Below, piece after piece: positions 47,057 to 58,085 of a stretch of DNA of 64,000 nucleotides. Under the pieces are notes generated by a model. The model saw only the letters and a program-made list of their open reading frames with translations. It was not told the origin of the DNA and searched no databases. The position numbers and the translations under genes were made by a program. The stretch is from Chrysophaeum taylorii (taxonomy: Eukaryota > Sar > Pelagophyceae > Pelagomonadales > Pelagomonadaceae): positions 186,001-250,000 of the forward strand of contig JAQMWT010000334.1 of assembly GCA_029834535.1 (NCBI GenBank), written 5' to 3'. Positions within the stretch are counted from its first letter, which is position 1; every line of letters starts with the position of its first letter.

Positions 47057-50000
47057 AATGGACGAGGCGAAGCGCAAGGCGACGGCTGCGGAGAGCCCCC
47101 CTCCTCCAAAGCGGGCTTGCGGATCTCCCAGCACGAAGGATGATGCCCATGCTGCGGTCCGCAAGGCCCACGAGCGACTGAGCGATGCGAGCCTCGCGAT
47201 CAAAAAGGAGGCGACGTGGGTGTGGAGCGCGTTGCGGGAATTCGAAGACATCTTGGGGCCTCTCCGGCAAGCCTACGAGTCGGAGCGCGAGTACCTGAAA
47301 CACGTCGAACTCGGAACGCTGCTCCGGTCCATGTCGGTGAACGTGTCGTGCACCTTGTGGGAGTCGACGTTCCGATCCGACAAGGTGTCGGGGCCCCTCG
47401 GACAGGTGACGTCGGGGGAGTACGAGGACCGCGAGTCGCTGATGCTGCGCGAGAAGAGGCTCCGGGAGCTCGAAGCGCTGGCGACCGAGTACCGGGTTGC
47501 GCGGCTCGCCGCGTACGGACGACCGCGGCTCGCGCGGCTCGCCGCGCACTACGGGTTTTCGGTCGATTCGGTCGAGGTGCGGCTGCTGGAGACGCTCGCC
47601 GTGTTCTCGACGGCGCAGACGGACGCCGTGCGGTGCGCGCTGATCGAGGACGATCACGCGCGCCGCGCGACGCAGCTGTGTCGGCTCGCGGGCGCGTCCG
47701 AGTTGGAGGTCGAAAAGTTTGCCGACCCCGAGGCGGACCACGTCAAGGAGAACGTCGTGTATGTGTCCGACGATGCCGAAGCGTACGTGTCGCCCGGCGG
47801 GATTCCGCCCCTGCGGTTGTCCAAGATATGCGCGCGAGTCATTCGCGGCGACGCGCTCGCCCAAGACGAACTCCTCAAGACCGCGGGAACAAAGCTGGAG
47901 ACCGTCTTGGCCGACGAGGGGCTGCACGCCATCCACCAACAAAAGCACGCGACCGAGGGCGGCACCGCCTTCGAGGACGAGGACGACGAGGATCCCGGCG
48001 GCGGCGGCGGGGTGGCGCACGTTTCTAACGAAGCGAGCTCGTCGTCGACGTCGTCCGTGGCCGTCGCGGGCGAGTCGCCCGCGCAGCCGTATCCCAAGGA
48101 CAACGAGCTCGAGTATTTGGGCGAGGTGTTCGAGCTCATCGCCCTCTCGATCCGCCTTGCGACGGCGAAAATCAAGTCGGTCGTCAAGGAGCAGTCGGGC
48201 CAGCACCAGCGGTCGTTTTTTCCGCCGCCCGACGAGGGCTCTAGAGCGGGTGCGCGAGAACTCAAGGCCAAAATTCGGGTCGCCGAGGCAAAGCTTGTTG
48301 CGCGCTGCGCGGCCACACCCCACAAACCGAGACTCCTCGCGATGGCGAGAAAGCTGGGTCTCGACGATTTTGACGCGCGGGTCGTCGCGCTCCTGGTCGG
48401 GAGGACGATCTCGCCCGCGATCAAGGCGTTGATGGACGGCATGGAGGCGTCGGCCGTCCAGCGCCTCGACGACTCGACCACGGTCGGCGCGCTTTTGAGC
48501 ATATTCTGCCCCGACAGCTTCCAGGACCAAGTGGCGCACCGCGCTCGCTTCTACAAGGGCGCCAAGCTCGTGAGCCGCGGGGTGATTCGCGTCGGCCGCT
48601 CGCGCTGGCACGCCTCGGGCTCGACGGACCTGACCGAGTCGCGCGTCGAGCTCGACCGCCGCGTCCTCGACTTTTGCGTCGGTCTCGACACCGAGATCAA
48701 CGAGCTCGTCGAGGGGAGCGAGCTCTACATGCCAAAGGTCGACTTTGAGGACTTGGTCCTTCCCGAAAACCAGAAGCACAAGCTGATCGCGCTCTGCTCG
48801 GCCTTCGACAAGCTCGGCGCCTACGTCGTCGGGGGCGGAGGCAACAACAACAACAACAACAACAACAACTCCATTAGCAATGGGTTCAAAAAGCAATGGA
48901 CCCCCCGATCAAAGGAACGGTGGCTCGCGTCGGCGCGGCCCCAGGGACAAACGGCGGGCGGCGACGACGACGCGCACCCCCTCCCGCCGTACGGGACGGG
49001 ACTGATCATTCTGTTGACGGGCCCGTCGGGCACGGGCAAGACGATGACCGTCCACGCCGTCGCCAACCGCCTCGAAAAGCGCGTACTCCAGGTGGATTTC
49101 CAGTCGCTCCGGGGCAAGCACGCCTCGAGCGGCGAGGACGTCGACGCCGATCTCCGCGGCCTCTTCCGAGAAGCGGAGATGGCCGACGCGTGCATCTTCT
49201 TCGACGAGTGCGAGGCGCTGTTTCGGTCGCGAGACGCGGGCGCGGGCGACCGACTGCTACGCGCGATGCTCCAGGAGATCGAACGCCACTCGGGGATCGT
49301 ATTTTTGGCGACGAACAGGCCCGCCGACATGGACGAGGCCCTGCACCGGCGCATCTCGCTGGTGATAGAGTACAAGCAGCCCGAGGCGCGCGAACGCCGC
49401 GCCATCTGGGACACGCTCTGCCGCAAGGGCCGGCTCAAGTTGGCCGACGGCATCGACTGGGACACCATCAGCCTCAAGTTTGAGCTCTCGGGGGGTTTCA
49501 TAAAAAACGCCATCCTCTCGGCGTTGCTCTTCGCGATCCACCGCGATCGGGCCGACGTCGAGATCACCGAAGCCGACATCCGCGCGGGCTGCGAGCTCCA
49601 GCAGCGCGGCGTCATGTACAAGCACGGGACGAGTCTGGGGGCCCGCGACGATCGCCACGACGTCTCCGGCCTCGATTCGCTCGCCTTGTCCAAGTCGCAC
49701 CGCGAGTCTCTGAGGCGCGTCGTCGACTTCGAGAAGCGACGCGGCCTCGTCTTCGGAGCGTGGGGCTTTGGCGACGCGCACGCGGCGACCCTCGCGCTCC
49801 TCTACGGCCCGCGCGGCGCTGGCAAGCGCACCTTGTGCGCTGGCCTCGCGGCCGACCTCGATTCGAAGCTCTACCGCGTCACGGCCCGCGACGTCGTCTG
49901 GTGTCCGGACGAGACGCACGCCTCTCCAGAGACCAAGGCCAAGCGCCTCGACGCCGTCCTCGACGACGCGCGCCTCACTGATTCGGTCTTGCTGATCGAC

Positions 50001-50465
50001 GGCTTCGAACACGCCCTCGACACTTCGGGCTGCTCGGAGGCCGACCATCTCGGCCCGCCCCTCTCCCGCGCCTTGGATCGCCTCGCGCGATACCCCGGCG
50101 TCGTCCTCCTCGTCGCCCACGTCGAGGACACCAAGACCGTGCGGTTCGTCCCCGACTTCCTCCGCCGGGTATCGCTGGCCATCCCCATCGCCATGCCCGA
50201 CCAAAAGCTCCGCGCCGACCTCTGGAAGTCCATCGTCCCTTCCCGCGCTCCCCTCGACCGCGCCGTCAACTTCGACAAGCTCGCCGCCGACTTTGACCTC
50301 CTCCCGACCTCCATCCGCCGCGCCGCCGTCAACGCGGCTGCCAACGCGGCCGCGGGGGGACCCCAGGCCAAACTCACCCACGCCCACTTCCACGACGCCG
50401 CCGCCCACGAGTACGACCGCCTCCGCGGCCTCCACGCCGACGCGATCGACCGCCTCTTCATGTGA
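47055..50465 (+). CDS. tandem AAA ATPase with degenerate second ATPase domain
   Basis: 1136 residues from ATG 47055. The N-terminal 580 residues are helical with acidic and Gly-rich linkers. They contain segments that resemble the helical and winged region found before the ATPase in some AAA families (RVLDFCVGLD near 540). The first AAA domain has Walker A GPSGTGKT (about 656), Walker B CIFFDECEAL (about 713) and the sensor-like FLATNRPADMDEALHRRI. The second has Walker A GPRGAGKR (about 918), but VLLIDGFEHAL lacks the Walker B Glu, so hydrolysis there is doubtful. An Asn run lies before the first domain. Not a close match to Cdc48/p97 or NSF; substrate unknown. Confidence 0.82.
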
Positions 50466-50503
50466 TGCTCGCTCCTCGATGTAATAGCTATCATTTTATT
50501 CCT

Positions 50504-50558
50504 GACAAACAGACAAACAGACAGACAGACAGACAACCCGTCTTTCTTTCTTTCTTTC
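50504..50558 (+). repeat. (AGAC)n followed by (TTTC)n microsatellites
   Basis: Two adjacent tetranucleotide runs between the convergent ends of the AAA ATPase and SpoU methyltransferase genes. Confidence 0.9.
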
Positions 50559-50629
50559 CTTCCTCGACCACCACCTCGAAAAATGCATATATGTCGCTGC
50601 TCTCATTACGATGACGACGACGACGACGA

Positions 50630-51493
50630 CTAAGGCCCATAATCATCATCTATCCTCAGCTGGCGGCGGACGACCTCGAAGATAGCGACCGCGGCGGCCG
50701 AGGCGACGTTGAGCGAGTTTTTTGTCCCAAATGTCGGAATGTGGACGATGCGGTCGACGGCCCCCAGAACCTCGGGGGCAACGCCGACGAGCTCGTTCCC
50801 AAAGACGAGGGCCACGGGCGCATCCGCGGGAATTCGGACGTCGTAGAGCGAGACGGACCGGCCGGGCGTCGTCTCCAACGCCAAGACCGTCGTATTCCGT
50901 CGTTGAAGCCGTCGCACGACCTCGAGCGCCGACGGCTCGTGACGGGCGTCGACGTACTCGGCCGACCGGCACGCGGCCTTGAGCACCGCCGGATTCGGCG
51001 GGCGCGGCGTCGTGCCGCACGCGTACGCCGTCCGCGCGCCCGCCGTCTCGAACGTTCTCAGAATGTTACCCACGTTCTCGCCAGACCGCAGGCCATCCAA
51101 AATCACGTCGAGGGCATGCTGCGGCCGTCCGGCCGCGATCTCGCGGTCCCGGTTCTCGAGCCACGCGGTTTGCTCGGCGATCGTCTCTCGCGCCAAAAAA
51201 GCGATCTGATTCGCCACCGTCCGCGCCCTTTGCGGCTGCGAAGCGATCGCGAGCGCTTTTTCCGACTTGGGCAGCACAAAGCTCCGGTACATGCGCAGCG
51301 CCGCGCTCCCCTCGAGCCGCCGGTCCTCCTCGAGCCGCGCGGGGTCCCAACCCGCGTCGAGCAGCGCGCCGTCCAGCCGCGCGCGCCGCTCTACGCTCCC
51401 CTCGACAAACACGGCATCCTCACCCGTTGCCGTAGACCGCGAAAGCCGCCGCACGCCGCCGCGCAACGCGACAACCATCACGAACGCGAGCAT
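50630..51493 (-). CDS. SpoU/TrmH family RNA 2'-O-methyltransferase
   Basis: 287 residues from ATG 51493. SPOUT motif 1 is DGLRSGENVGNILRTFETAG (about 133-152), motif 2 LVFGNELVGVAPEVL (about 230) and motif 3 IPTFGTKNSLNVASAAAVAIFE (about 251-272). These form the trefoil-knot SAM site and carry the catalytic Arg and Asn residues. The first 20 residues (MLAFVMVVALRGGVRRLSRS) are hydrophobic then basic and could be an organelle-targeting sequence. Target, tRNA or rRNA of plastid or mitochondrion, is inference. Tail-to-tail with the AAA ATPase gene, 164 bp apart. Confidence 0.9.
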   Translation of the reverse strand: MLAFVMVVALRGGVRRLSRSTATGEDAVFVEGSVERRARLDGALLDAGWDPARLEEDRRLEGSAALRMYRSFVLPKSEKALAIASQPQRARTVANQIAFLARETIAEQTAWLENRDREIAAGRPQHALDVILDGLRSGENVGNILRTFETAGARTAYACGTTPRPPNPAVLKAACRSAEYVDARHEPSALEVVRRLQRRNTTVLALETTPGRSVSLYDVRIPADAPVALVFGNELVGVAPEVLGAVDRIVHIPTFGTKNSLNVASAAAVAIFEVVRRQLRIDDDYGP

Positions 51494-53289
51494 CTACCGC
51501 CCTGCTGCGCGAAACGACGACCAAAAAGTCACGCGATCTCTCCAACAACAACAACAACAACAAGCGACCCTCGAAAGGTCGTTTGCGTCGTCTGAATCCT
51601 GACACATTAGTAGCAAGAACTCTTTTCACTGATCCCTCCAAACCCCTGCGCGGGCATGCCGCCTCTTCATCCGACGACACCACAACACACCTACACACAC
51701 ATCATCGCACCTTGCTCCTCTGACGCACATCTCGCGAGGGTTCGGTGTTTGGGGCGCACCTTTGTTTTAATGAGGGGGTTGCCGCGCAGATCAGGGGGGC
51801 CGCGTTGGCCCACGTCTCTGATGCGCAGCGGTCGATGAGAATGCCGATCTCGCGTGGACGAAAGCCGGTAGGTATCACACGGTTCCCTCTCGCCTACATT
51901 CGTGCGCTCGAAGAAGTGAGTGAAACTGCGGCCGGCCTTGAAGTTCCCCTTACGTTTTAGGTCGGAGGCGGCGGTCGCCTAGAGGCGTAATGGAGTCGAA
52001 AACAATCGGATCCTCCTCCTTAATCAGTATCATAATGCGACGGTGTCGTTGTCGCAGTCATACTCTTCGTGCACTTCAGCAACATAAATCACGCGCACCC
52101 TCGGGCTTGCCCATTAAAAATCCGGCATTTTATTCCACTCAGCTACATATTCAGACTGTAGAATCGGTTGCCGTCTGATGCGGAGCATACATAATAAGTG
52201 GACTAATCTCTGTTCCAGCAATGTACGGAACAAATCATCGTGTATACAAAGAACACGGCGGGTGAAGTTCGACCAAACGAACTTTCTATCTAGAAGCCAG
52301 CCCATAGTGCATGGGACCTACGCTAATCCCAGCGCCGTGGCGCGCGGGATCAGGATCTCAGGGCGTTCGGGGACGAGGGGGGTATAAATGAGGATTGGGG
52401 ACGATGGCTAATGAAATTTTTTTTTCTGAGCAGCAGCCCATTGGCAAGTTCAGTGCCAATGCATCGCGGCTAGTAGCCTTCTAACATGACATTGTCAATG
52501 TGTACATTTAGGGTGGCATAAAGACAATAACCGCCTGTATAATAATAAGAAGAATCTGAGAAAACGTCCTTTCATCTACACCCATCATAGGACCGAAAAA
52601 AGCCATGAGTGCCATCATAGTTGGAAGCTTCCTGCCACATTGCCGTACGTGTTCTTCCACCGGCTTTCTTTAAGGAAGTTTCCGCGGTTGGTTTTACGGT
52701 CCGCATCCGCGATATGGAAAAGTGCCACTTTCTCTCGAATAATTAACTCGAGTGAGACGATTAAAAGCGCCGCCGAGATGTAGCAGCTGGTAACCAACTC
52801 ATTTTAGTCATTCTCGAAAACATTGGCTGACAAGGCACAATAGTCGCTTCGCAGATCATATGTGTACTTATATTGTTATGATTATTTTATCAATATGGCG
52901 GTGCCTTTCGTTCAATACGACGTGTTTGTTCAATTCGTTCCACTGTTGGCGCCACTCTTTTTACGCAGGTGCGACGATACGCCGGGGAAGAAGCCCATAT
53001 GATCATTGATGGTGCTTCGGCGTAATCGGGTAAAGCCAGCCTGGCTAAGTTCGCCCCGACAGTCATCTGAGGCCTCGTCGTTGTCAATTTGCCTGGTTGC
53101 GTAGATGCTATCTTCTTAATATTCGTGTGTAGAGGTTCCGACGGCTCCTTGTCTTTTAATTAATTTTTCTTCGTGTTTGGAAGGCTTGCGTTACCACTTG
53201 GCAGAGTGCTTGCGCGCCCGGATTAGAGACATTTACTTAAAATTGGGCGGGGATTGGGTCTTGACCTCGGGATTCATCTCATACATCAA
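51494..53289 (+). other. gene-poor AT-richer region
   Basis: No supported gene. A TATA-like GGGTATAAATG at 52380-52390 follows a GC-rich stretch and might be an old LTR promoter. Short minus-strand frames could be the far end of the gypsy remnant, but show no integrase core motifs. Confidence 0.5.
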
Positions 53290-54970
53290 TTGGAGGTTGC
53301 TAACTGGTTTTCTTTATGATCAGGCGGCACACGATCCTTTTCTTCTCTAACTCGCGAAAGATCCGAATGAGAACGGATTCGTGTTGGGTATTCGTACCGG
53401 GTATCGGCATGCGATGGTTGGCATGGGTGATGGACGACTTCCATCGGGCGTCGATGAGAGCCGTAAAAAGCCAATGGTCTCTTTCATAGAATGGATTTTC
53501 TCTGCTGCTGTACTCTTCGCGGGCCAACTGTGGGGAAATCAATCCGAACAACACACTGCTAGTGGTCTCAATCCATGTCCAAGTGAAATATCATCATTGT
53601 TAGCAATGAGCTCAAGATAGAGCCAGGCAGGTAAATCCGTGTTGTTTAAATGTTCCTGACGTTAACGTCTTCGTCGATAAGGACCCGAGCCAGGGGCGAT
53701 GAATTATCTGCTGACAACTAGGATCTTGTCTTTGTTCTTTGGAAATTTCCTCGATTGTCATCATGTCTTCAATTTGGTCAGTTATTAATTGGAGGCAGTC
53801 AACGGGCACCACTGGATTCATTCGAAAGAAAAAGTTGGTGGTGTAGCGAGACGACGCTTGCTCGGAGAAGCTAGTGCCGGGAATAGTGAAATCACGGTCG
53901 GGGCTTGGTGAGAAAGGACAAAACATGCGTTCCTTGAATCACATCACCGGAAGGAATGTCTAGCACAATAAGATAGGCCCCGTCAATAGGCTCGCCGTCT
54001 TCGTCTCGATCAATGAGCTCATCAACAGGATAGCGCGACAAACAATCAGGGTCGCTCATACCAGATGAGTTTTCCGGCGAAAATCCAACCTCACCATCAT
54101 CTGAAGCAAGTCGCATAACAGCCTAGCGTGGTCCGTTTATAGTTTCATCTGATGACCTTCAACGTAGAGGCGAAAAGCTTTCAGAGCAGAGAGAAAAGCC
54201 CACAGTTCCAACCGACGAGGTTCGTACTTCCTCATAGCTTCAGGTTTAGTGCGAGTCCAGTACTTGTTAACTCTTTTTTCCACTCTTCGCTTTTCGACAT
54301 ATTCATCATTGAACGACGGGCGCTTTTGAAGCAAATAGGCGCCTTGACCATGAGCAAAAGTGTCTGTGCGGATATGGAAGGGCAGGGAGTAGTGCGGATG
54401 ATACAATCCTTCTGAAGAACTTGGGCATCAATGAGAGTATCTCATGTTTGCGTCCACTTAATAAATTCGACGTGGGTTGCTACAAACATGTGTAAAGAAT
54501 TTGGCGAAGTGGCGAATATAACTAAAACTAACTTCAGACCTCTCCCGAGCATGGGAGCCAGGCCGGACCGACAGGAGCCAGTCCGGAATCACGGGCCTGT
54601 AGACGAGGAGCGCCGAAAGGTCGGTCGGCGGAGAGTGACCATCTAGCTTGTCGCCATGCGACGAGGAGACCGCGATGTGACTGACAACCAACTCGTCGAT
54701 AACCTTCCGTCTTCGCCCCCCGGCCATACCCCGTCCCACTGCGAACGTTCCGGCTGCCAACTGGCCAATATATCCGTGGCAAAAACTGCACATGCCCTGT
54801 AGTCATGGAGACTGCCCTAAGGATCCGCGTTGGGAATAGTACCAGGTATCGGCAGGCGACATATAGCATCGAATGTCCTGGGTTGTGGACGAAGTCTATC
54901 GAGCATCGATAATTTATTTCAACGAGATCCTTCATGAAATGAATCTTACTTCGATACCCAATGCGGTCCA
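53290..54970 (-). mobile_element. decayed Ty3/gypsy-type retrotransposon pol fragment
   Basis: Minus-strand pieces in gypsy order: an RT thumb-like YIRHFAKFF (54460-54510), RNase H-like FHIRTDTFAHGQGAYLLQ (54326-54379; usual TDAS...GIGAVL), then LELWAFLSALKAFRLYVEGHQ (54140-54210), then DCLSRYPVDE (about 54020-54055), matching the ADALSR end of gypsy RNase H. An integrase N-terminal-like part follows. Frames are broken by stops and shifts. The RT end is interrupted by SINE-like copy B (54520-54761). No LTRs or other domains are visible. Confidence 0.72.
54520..54761 (-). mobile_element. SINE-like element copy B, inserted in gypsy remnant
   Basis: About 98% identical by eye to 10401-10636. 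The tail on the minus strand is a shortened AGTTAGTTTTAGTT. Imperfect 10-bp direct repeats flank it: TGGCGAATAT (54510-54519) and TGGCCAATAT (54762-54771), 9 of 10 matching. It interrupts gypsy coding sequence, so it is younger than that element. It lacks the first 120 bp seen in copy A. Confidence 0.65.
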
Positions 54971-56311
54971 ATCCTGGAATAACTCAGGGACAGTGTACTG
55001 CAAGTTTTTTTTGCTAAAGCCCATGTCTAAGTAAGATATCATTAAAAAAGCCACGAGCTCACGATAGAGCCAGGCTGACGAAAAATCCGTATTCGATTGT
55101 TTCGCAAATCAGACTTCCAGCTGGTTTGACACCCAGAGCCAGTGCTGTACGCGCCCAAAGGACTTCGCTAACGTAAACACGTCCTGCGCCTCTCAGGTAT
55201 GAGTCGCAGGTTGTGATATAGAATATCCAATCTCGTACTCATCGATTCTCCAAAAGGGAAAATCTATCCATAAATGTGTCCCTTTGGCTTATTACACTTT
55301 GTCAGCTATCATCAAGAAGTATATCGTTGAGACGCCGAAGATCGACGGCAGCTCCGTTAGCATTCGAGGTTCCCTCCCGGTTCAGCACCCTTCTTTGGAG
55401 AGCATCAGCACAGGAAAAAACACAAAGAATTGGTAGGATGAATGGCACCGTTCATCGACCTGGAGGCGTAGGCACTCCATTTTCTCCTCTGATCGTGGGT
55501 ACGGCGACAGCTCGATAGGCACAGTATTCAGATCTTCAAAACGCAGCAACAAACATATTATTCTCAAGAGAGCCGCCCATAGCGCAAAACAAAAGAAAAG
55601 ACCAAGCCCAACAATCATTGCACGCATGGGCAAGAGCGAGTGGGTAGTTATTTCGAAGCAAGCCACCACGCAAAAAGAAAGTACGTGGTGGAAAAGGGAA
55701 GGGGGAACGCGACACTACCCTCACGCCCACTGCAAAACGTCGGAAAAGCACGAGGCTAGAGATAATAATCGTGTACCTGGCGGCGCGTGTGGAGATGTAA
55801 ACCCGTACGTGTCTCAGTCCCCCTGGCCCAAGATGTTGAAAGTCTCGCAGGATACAACAAGAGTGCGCCAAGGCGAACTTTGATGATGCAAAGAGGGCCG
55901 CTATAATTTATGAATAAACTAAAATTAAAAGCCCGCGGTTTCTTTCCTTTAGTAATAAGGACCGTTTTGGGCACGCCGGCCGAAGCCGCGCGAGGCAGCT
56001 GCCGATATGCATGCAGCAGGCAGCCGTGGTGCAAGTTGTCCGCCCGAAAACGGCGCAGTGCTCTCTCTCCTCCTCCTCCTCGGATTGAATTAGTTCATAA
56101 TTCCCGCGTCATCTGTGCACGCAGAGCCGAAGAAGTCAGATCGCCAGGGGTGTCGTGCAAACACCCAGGTGCCGGACGACGACGACGACCACAAGAAAAG
56201 AAGAACGGGCGCGAAACCAACAAGATGGCGGCGGTGGTGCTTAGCTCAGCTTAGCTTAGCTTAGCACATCAAAGAAAGAAAAAAAAGGAATAATAATGGG
56301 AGAAGCACGCA
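54971..56311 (+). other. gene-poor region, no supported gene
   Basis: Short frames only. The longest plus-strand ATG frame (55910-56254, 114 codons) shows no motif. A short (CTTAG)n-like run lies at 56237-56263. Composition is AT-richer than the genes on the right. Confidence 0.5.
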
Positions 56312-57577
56312 CTAGGCTAAGAGGGTGTCGGCGAGGAGGATGTTGTCACCGCGGAGAGTCGCGGCTTCGGCGGGGAGGTCCTTGAAGGCGGCGGGGAGGA
56401 CCGCATCTCGAATGGTCTTAGCGTCGTAGGGGGTAAGGAACTTGCGGACCACACGGGATTGGCTCGAGGATTTGGTCATGTTGGAGCCTTTTTGCGAGTT
56501 TTGGTCGAAGGTGGCGAGGGCCTTTTCTTGGTCGTATTGAGAGATGCGGAGGTGGGCCATTACGTGGGCGATGGCGTCGGCCTTGGTACTCGACGCGACA
56601 AACTCGTCCATGCGGATCACCAGAGGCGGAGGTTGGATACTGGGCTTGATCTCGATCCAGCCCAAGACCGCGTCGAGCCACTTCGCAACATGCATGACGA
56701 CGCCCGGTTTGGAAAAGCGAAGCATGGCGAGTTCGACGCCGTCTAGGGCTGCAACCCGGTTCTTGAGGGGAGGCGGGAGGGTGATGCGGGGGTAGGCGGC
56801 CCAGGAGAGGCGCGTCAGGATGCTGGGGCCGCCCGATTGGGCCTCGAAGATGGAACCGAAGCTCTCGACGACTTTGTGGCAAGCGCGGTACATGAAGACG
56901 TGCCGGGCCGAGGGATAGGCTCTGGCGATCGCCGCCTGCAAGGACGGGCCGCCGCCCTTGGGGTTGAGCGAGAAATAGGTTGCCTTGGGGAAGGTCGATC
57001 TCGCCGCGAGCTCGGTGTCGAGGCGGACGCAGGTCTTGAAGGCGGCGACCCGGGCGTCGTCGTGCATCGGGCGTCGCAATAGCTGATCGAGCCAATGAGG
57101 TTCGCTGAGGGAGCATACGTCTGTTGCCAGCAGAAGCTTGTGCATCAGCGTGCTGCCGCAGCGGCCCGTGTTGCCGATGTGCGAGAGCTTTTCCCCCGTG
57201 AGGCGCGAGGCATCGTCGGACCAGGCGTCTGCCGTTTCGGCGCTCGCGACCACAACTTTCGAGCCGAGGGGAACCAGCTTGCGGACGCCGCGGTCCAAGA
57301 ACGGTTCCTCGAGGTACAATTGTCTTTTGACTTGGGGGTCCGCGAACTCGAGAAGCACGACGGCCCCATTTTCGATCGCGTAGAGAACCCAAGGATTGTC
57401 TTCCTGTGCCTTGAGGAGATCGGCGAAGAAGGCCGTCTCGCCGCCTCCGCGACAGGAGATGAACTTGAGGGCGCTGCACCCGGGATACCCGCCACCCATG
57501 CCGTCGTGCCGGTCGACCTTGGCGAGCTCGTACACCTTGGCGTACCCAAAGGCCGGCACCTCGTACAGAAACTCCAT
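56312..57577 (-). CDS. P-loop sulfotransferase-like protein
   Basis: 421 residues from ATG 57577 (an in-frame upstream TTG was not used). IGNTGRCGSTLMHKLL near 135-150 is a 5'-phosphosulfate binding loop, and VFMYRACHKVVESFGSIF near 225 fits the 3'-phosphate binding Arg/Ser motif of PAPS-dependent sulfotransferases. SLSEPHWLDQLL after the loop matches the family pattern. There is no signal peptide or membrane anchor, so a cytosolic enzyme is likely. The N-terminal 120 residues are an extension with mixed beta content. Substrate unknown. Confidence 0.72.
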   Translation of the reverse strand: MEFLYEVPAFGYAKVYELAKVDRHDGMGGGYPGCSALKFISCRGGGETAFFADLLKAQEDNPWVLYAIENGAVVLLEFADPQVKRQLYLEEPFLDRGVRKLVPLGSKVVVASAETADAWSDDASRLTGEKLSHIGNTGRCGSTLMHKLLLATDVCSLSEPHWLDQLLRRPMHDDARVAAFKTCVRLDTELAARSTFPKATYFSLNPKGGGPSLQAAIARAYPSARHVFMYRACHKVVESFGSIFEAQSGGPSILTRLSWAAYPRITLPPPLKNRVAALDGVELAMLRFSKPGVVMHVAKWLDAVLGWIEIKPSIQPPPLVIRMDEFVASSTKADAIAHVMAHLRISQYDQEKALATFDQNSQKGSNMTKSSSQSRVVRKFLTPYDAKTIRDAVLPAAFKDLPAEAATLRGDNILLADTLLA

Positions 57578-57654
57578 CGTCACCAAAATTGCTCAGATTG
57601 ATCGACGAGAAAGAAAACGTCCGTTTGCAAAAAAACGCACAAGGTTTTGCAGCG

Positions 57655-57900
57655 ATGGATGCTCCGAAAAGCGCAGATATATCACGAGACGGGACGACTG
57701 GAGACGTACGGCGCAGCAGGCAGCGGGGTCGAGTTGCTGGAGGCTACTATCAACAAGCTGAGCAGACGGCGGCGGAGATGAGGTCGACGGCCGCCTTTTC
57801 GAGGAAGAGGAAGAAGGGAAAACCGGAACATCGGCCTTCGAACGTCACCAACTCGCAGACGCCCGCCTCGAACCCCCAGCACCCGCAACGAAGGCATTAA
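57655..57900 (+). CDS. small basic protein, doubtful
   Basis: 81 residues from ATG 57655, divergent from the sulfotransferase-like gene with 77 bp between starts. Basic, low complexity, no motif. Divergent pairing is the only support; it may be leader or intergenic sequence. Confidence 0.2.
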   Translation: MDAPKSADISRDGTTGDVRRSRQRGRVAGGYYQQAEQTAAEMRSTAAFSRKRKKGKPEHRPSNVTNSQTPASNPQHPQRRH

Positions 57901-57935
57901 TTAATTAATTAATTAATTACTTACATTAATTAAGT
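57897..57935 (+). repeat. (TTAA)n microsatellite
   Basis: TTAA units at 57897-57919 with a further ATTAATTAA at 57926-57934, 3' of the J-domain gene. Confidence 0.9.
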
Positions 57936-58085
57936 GCGTCGACGATTGCCACGCCGACATCCCCAATATCACGAATGCGGGGCTGTGCAGCAGCAGCAGC
58001 AGCAGCAGCAGCCTGAGTAGGTGCCGAAGAGAGAGGGAGGGAATCCGCCGAGGGAATCCGCCGCGCCTTCATAAAGTAAATTATA

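Noticed and set aside
47007-48896. 629-codon open frame opposite the AAA ATPase gene
   Set aside because: Shadow of GC-rich codons; ends in a poly-Asn read from the microsatellite; no domain seen.
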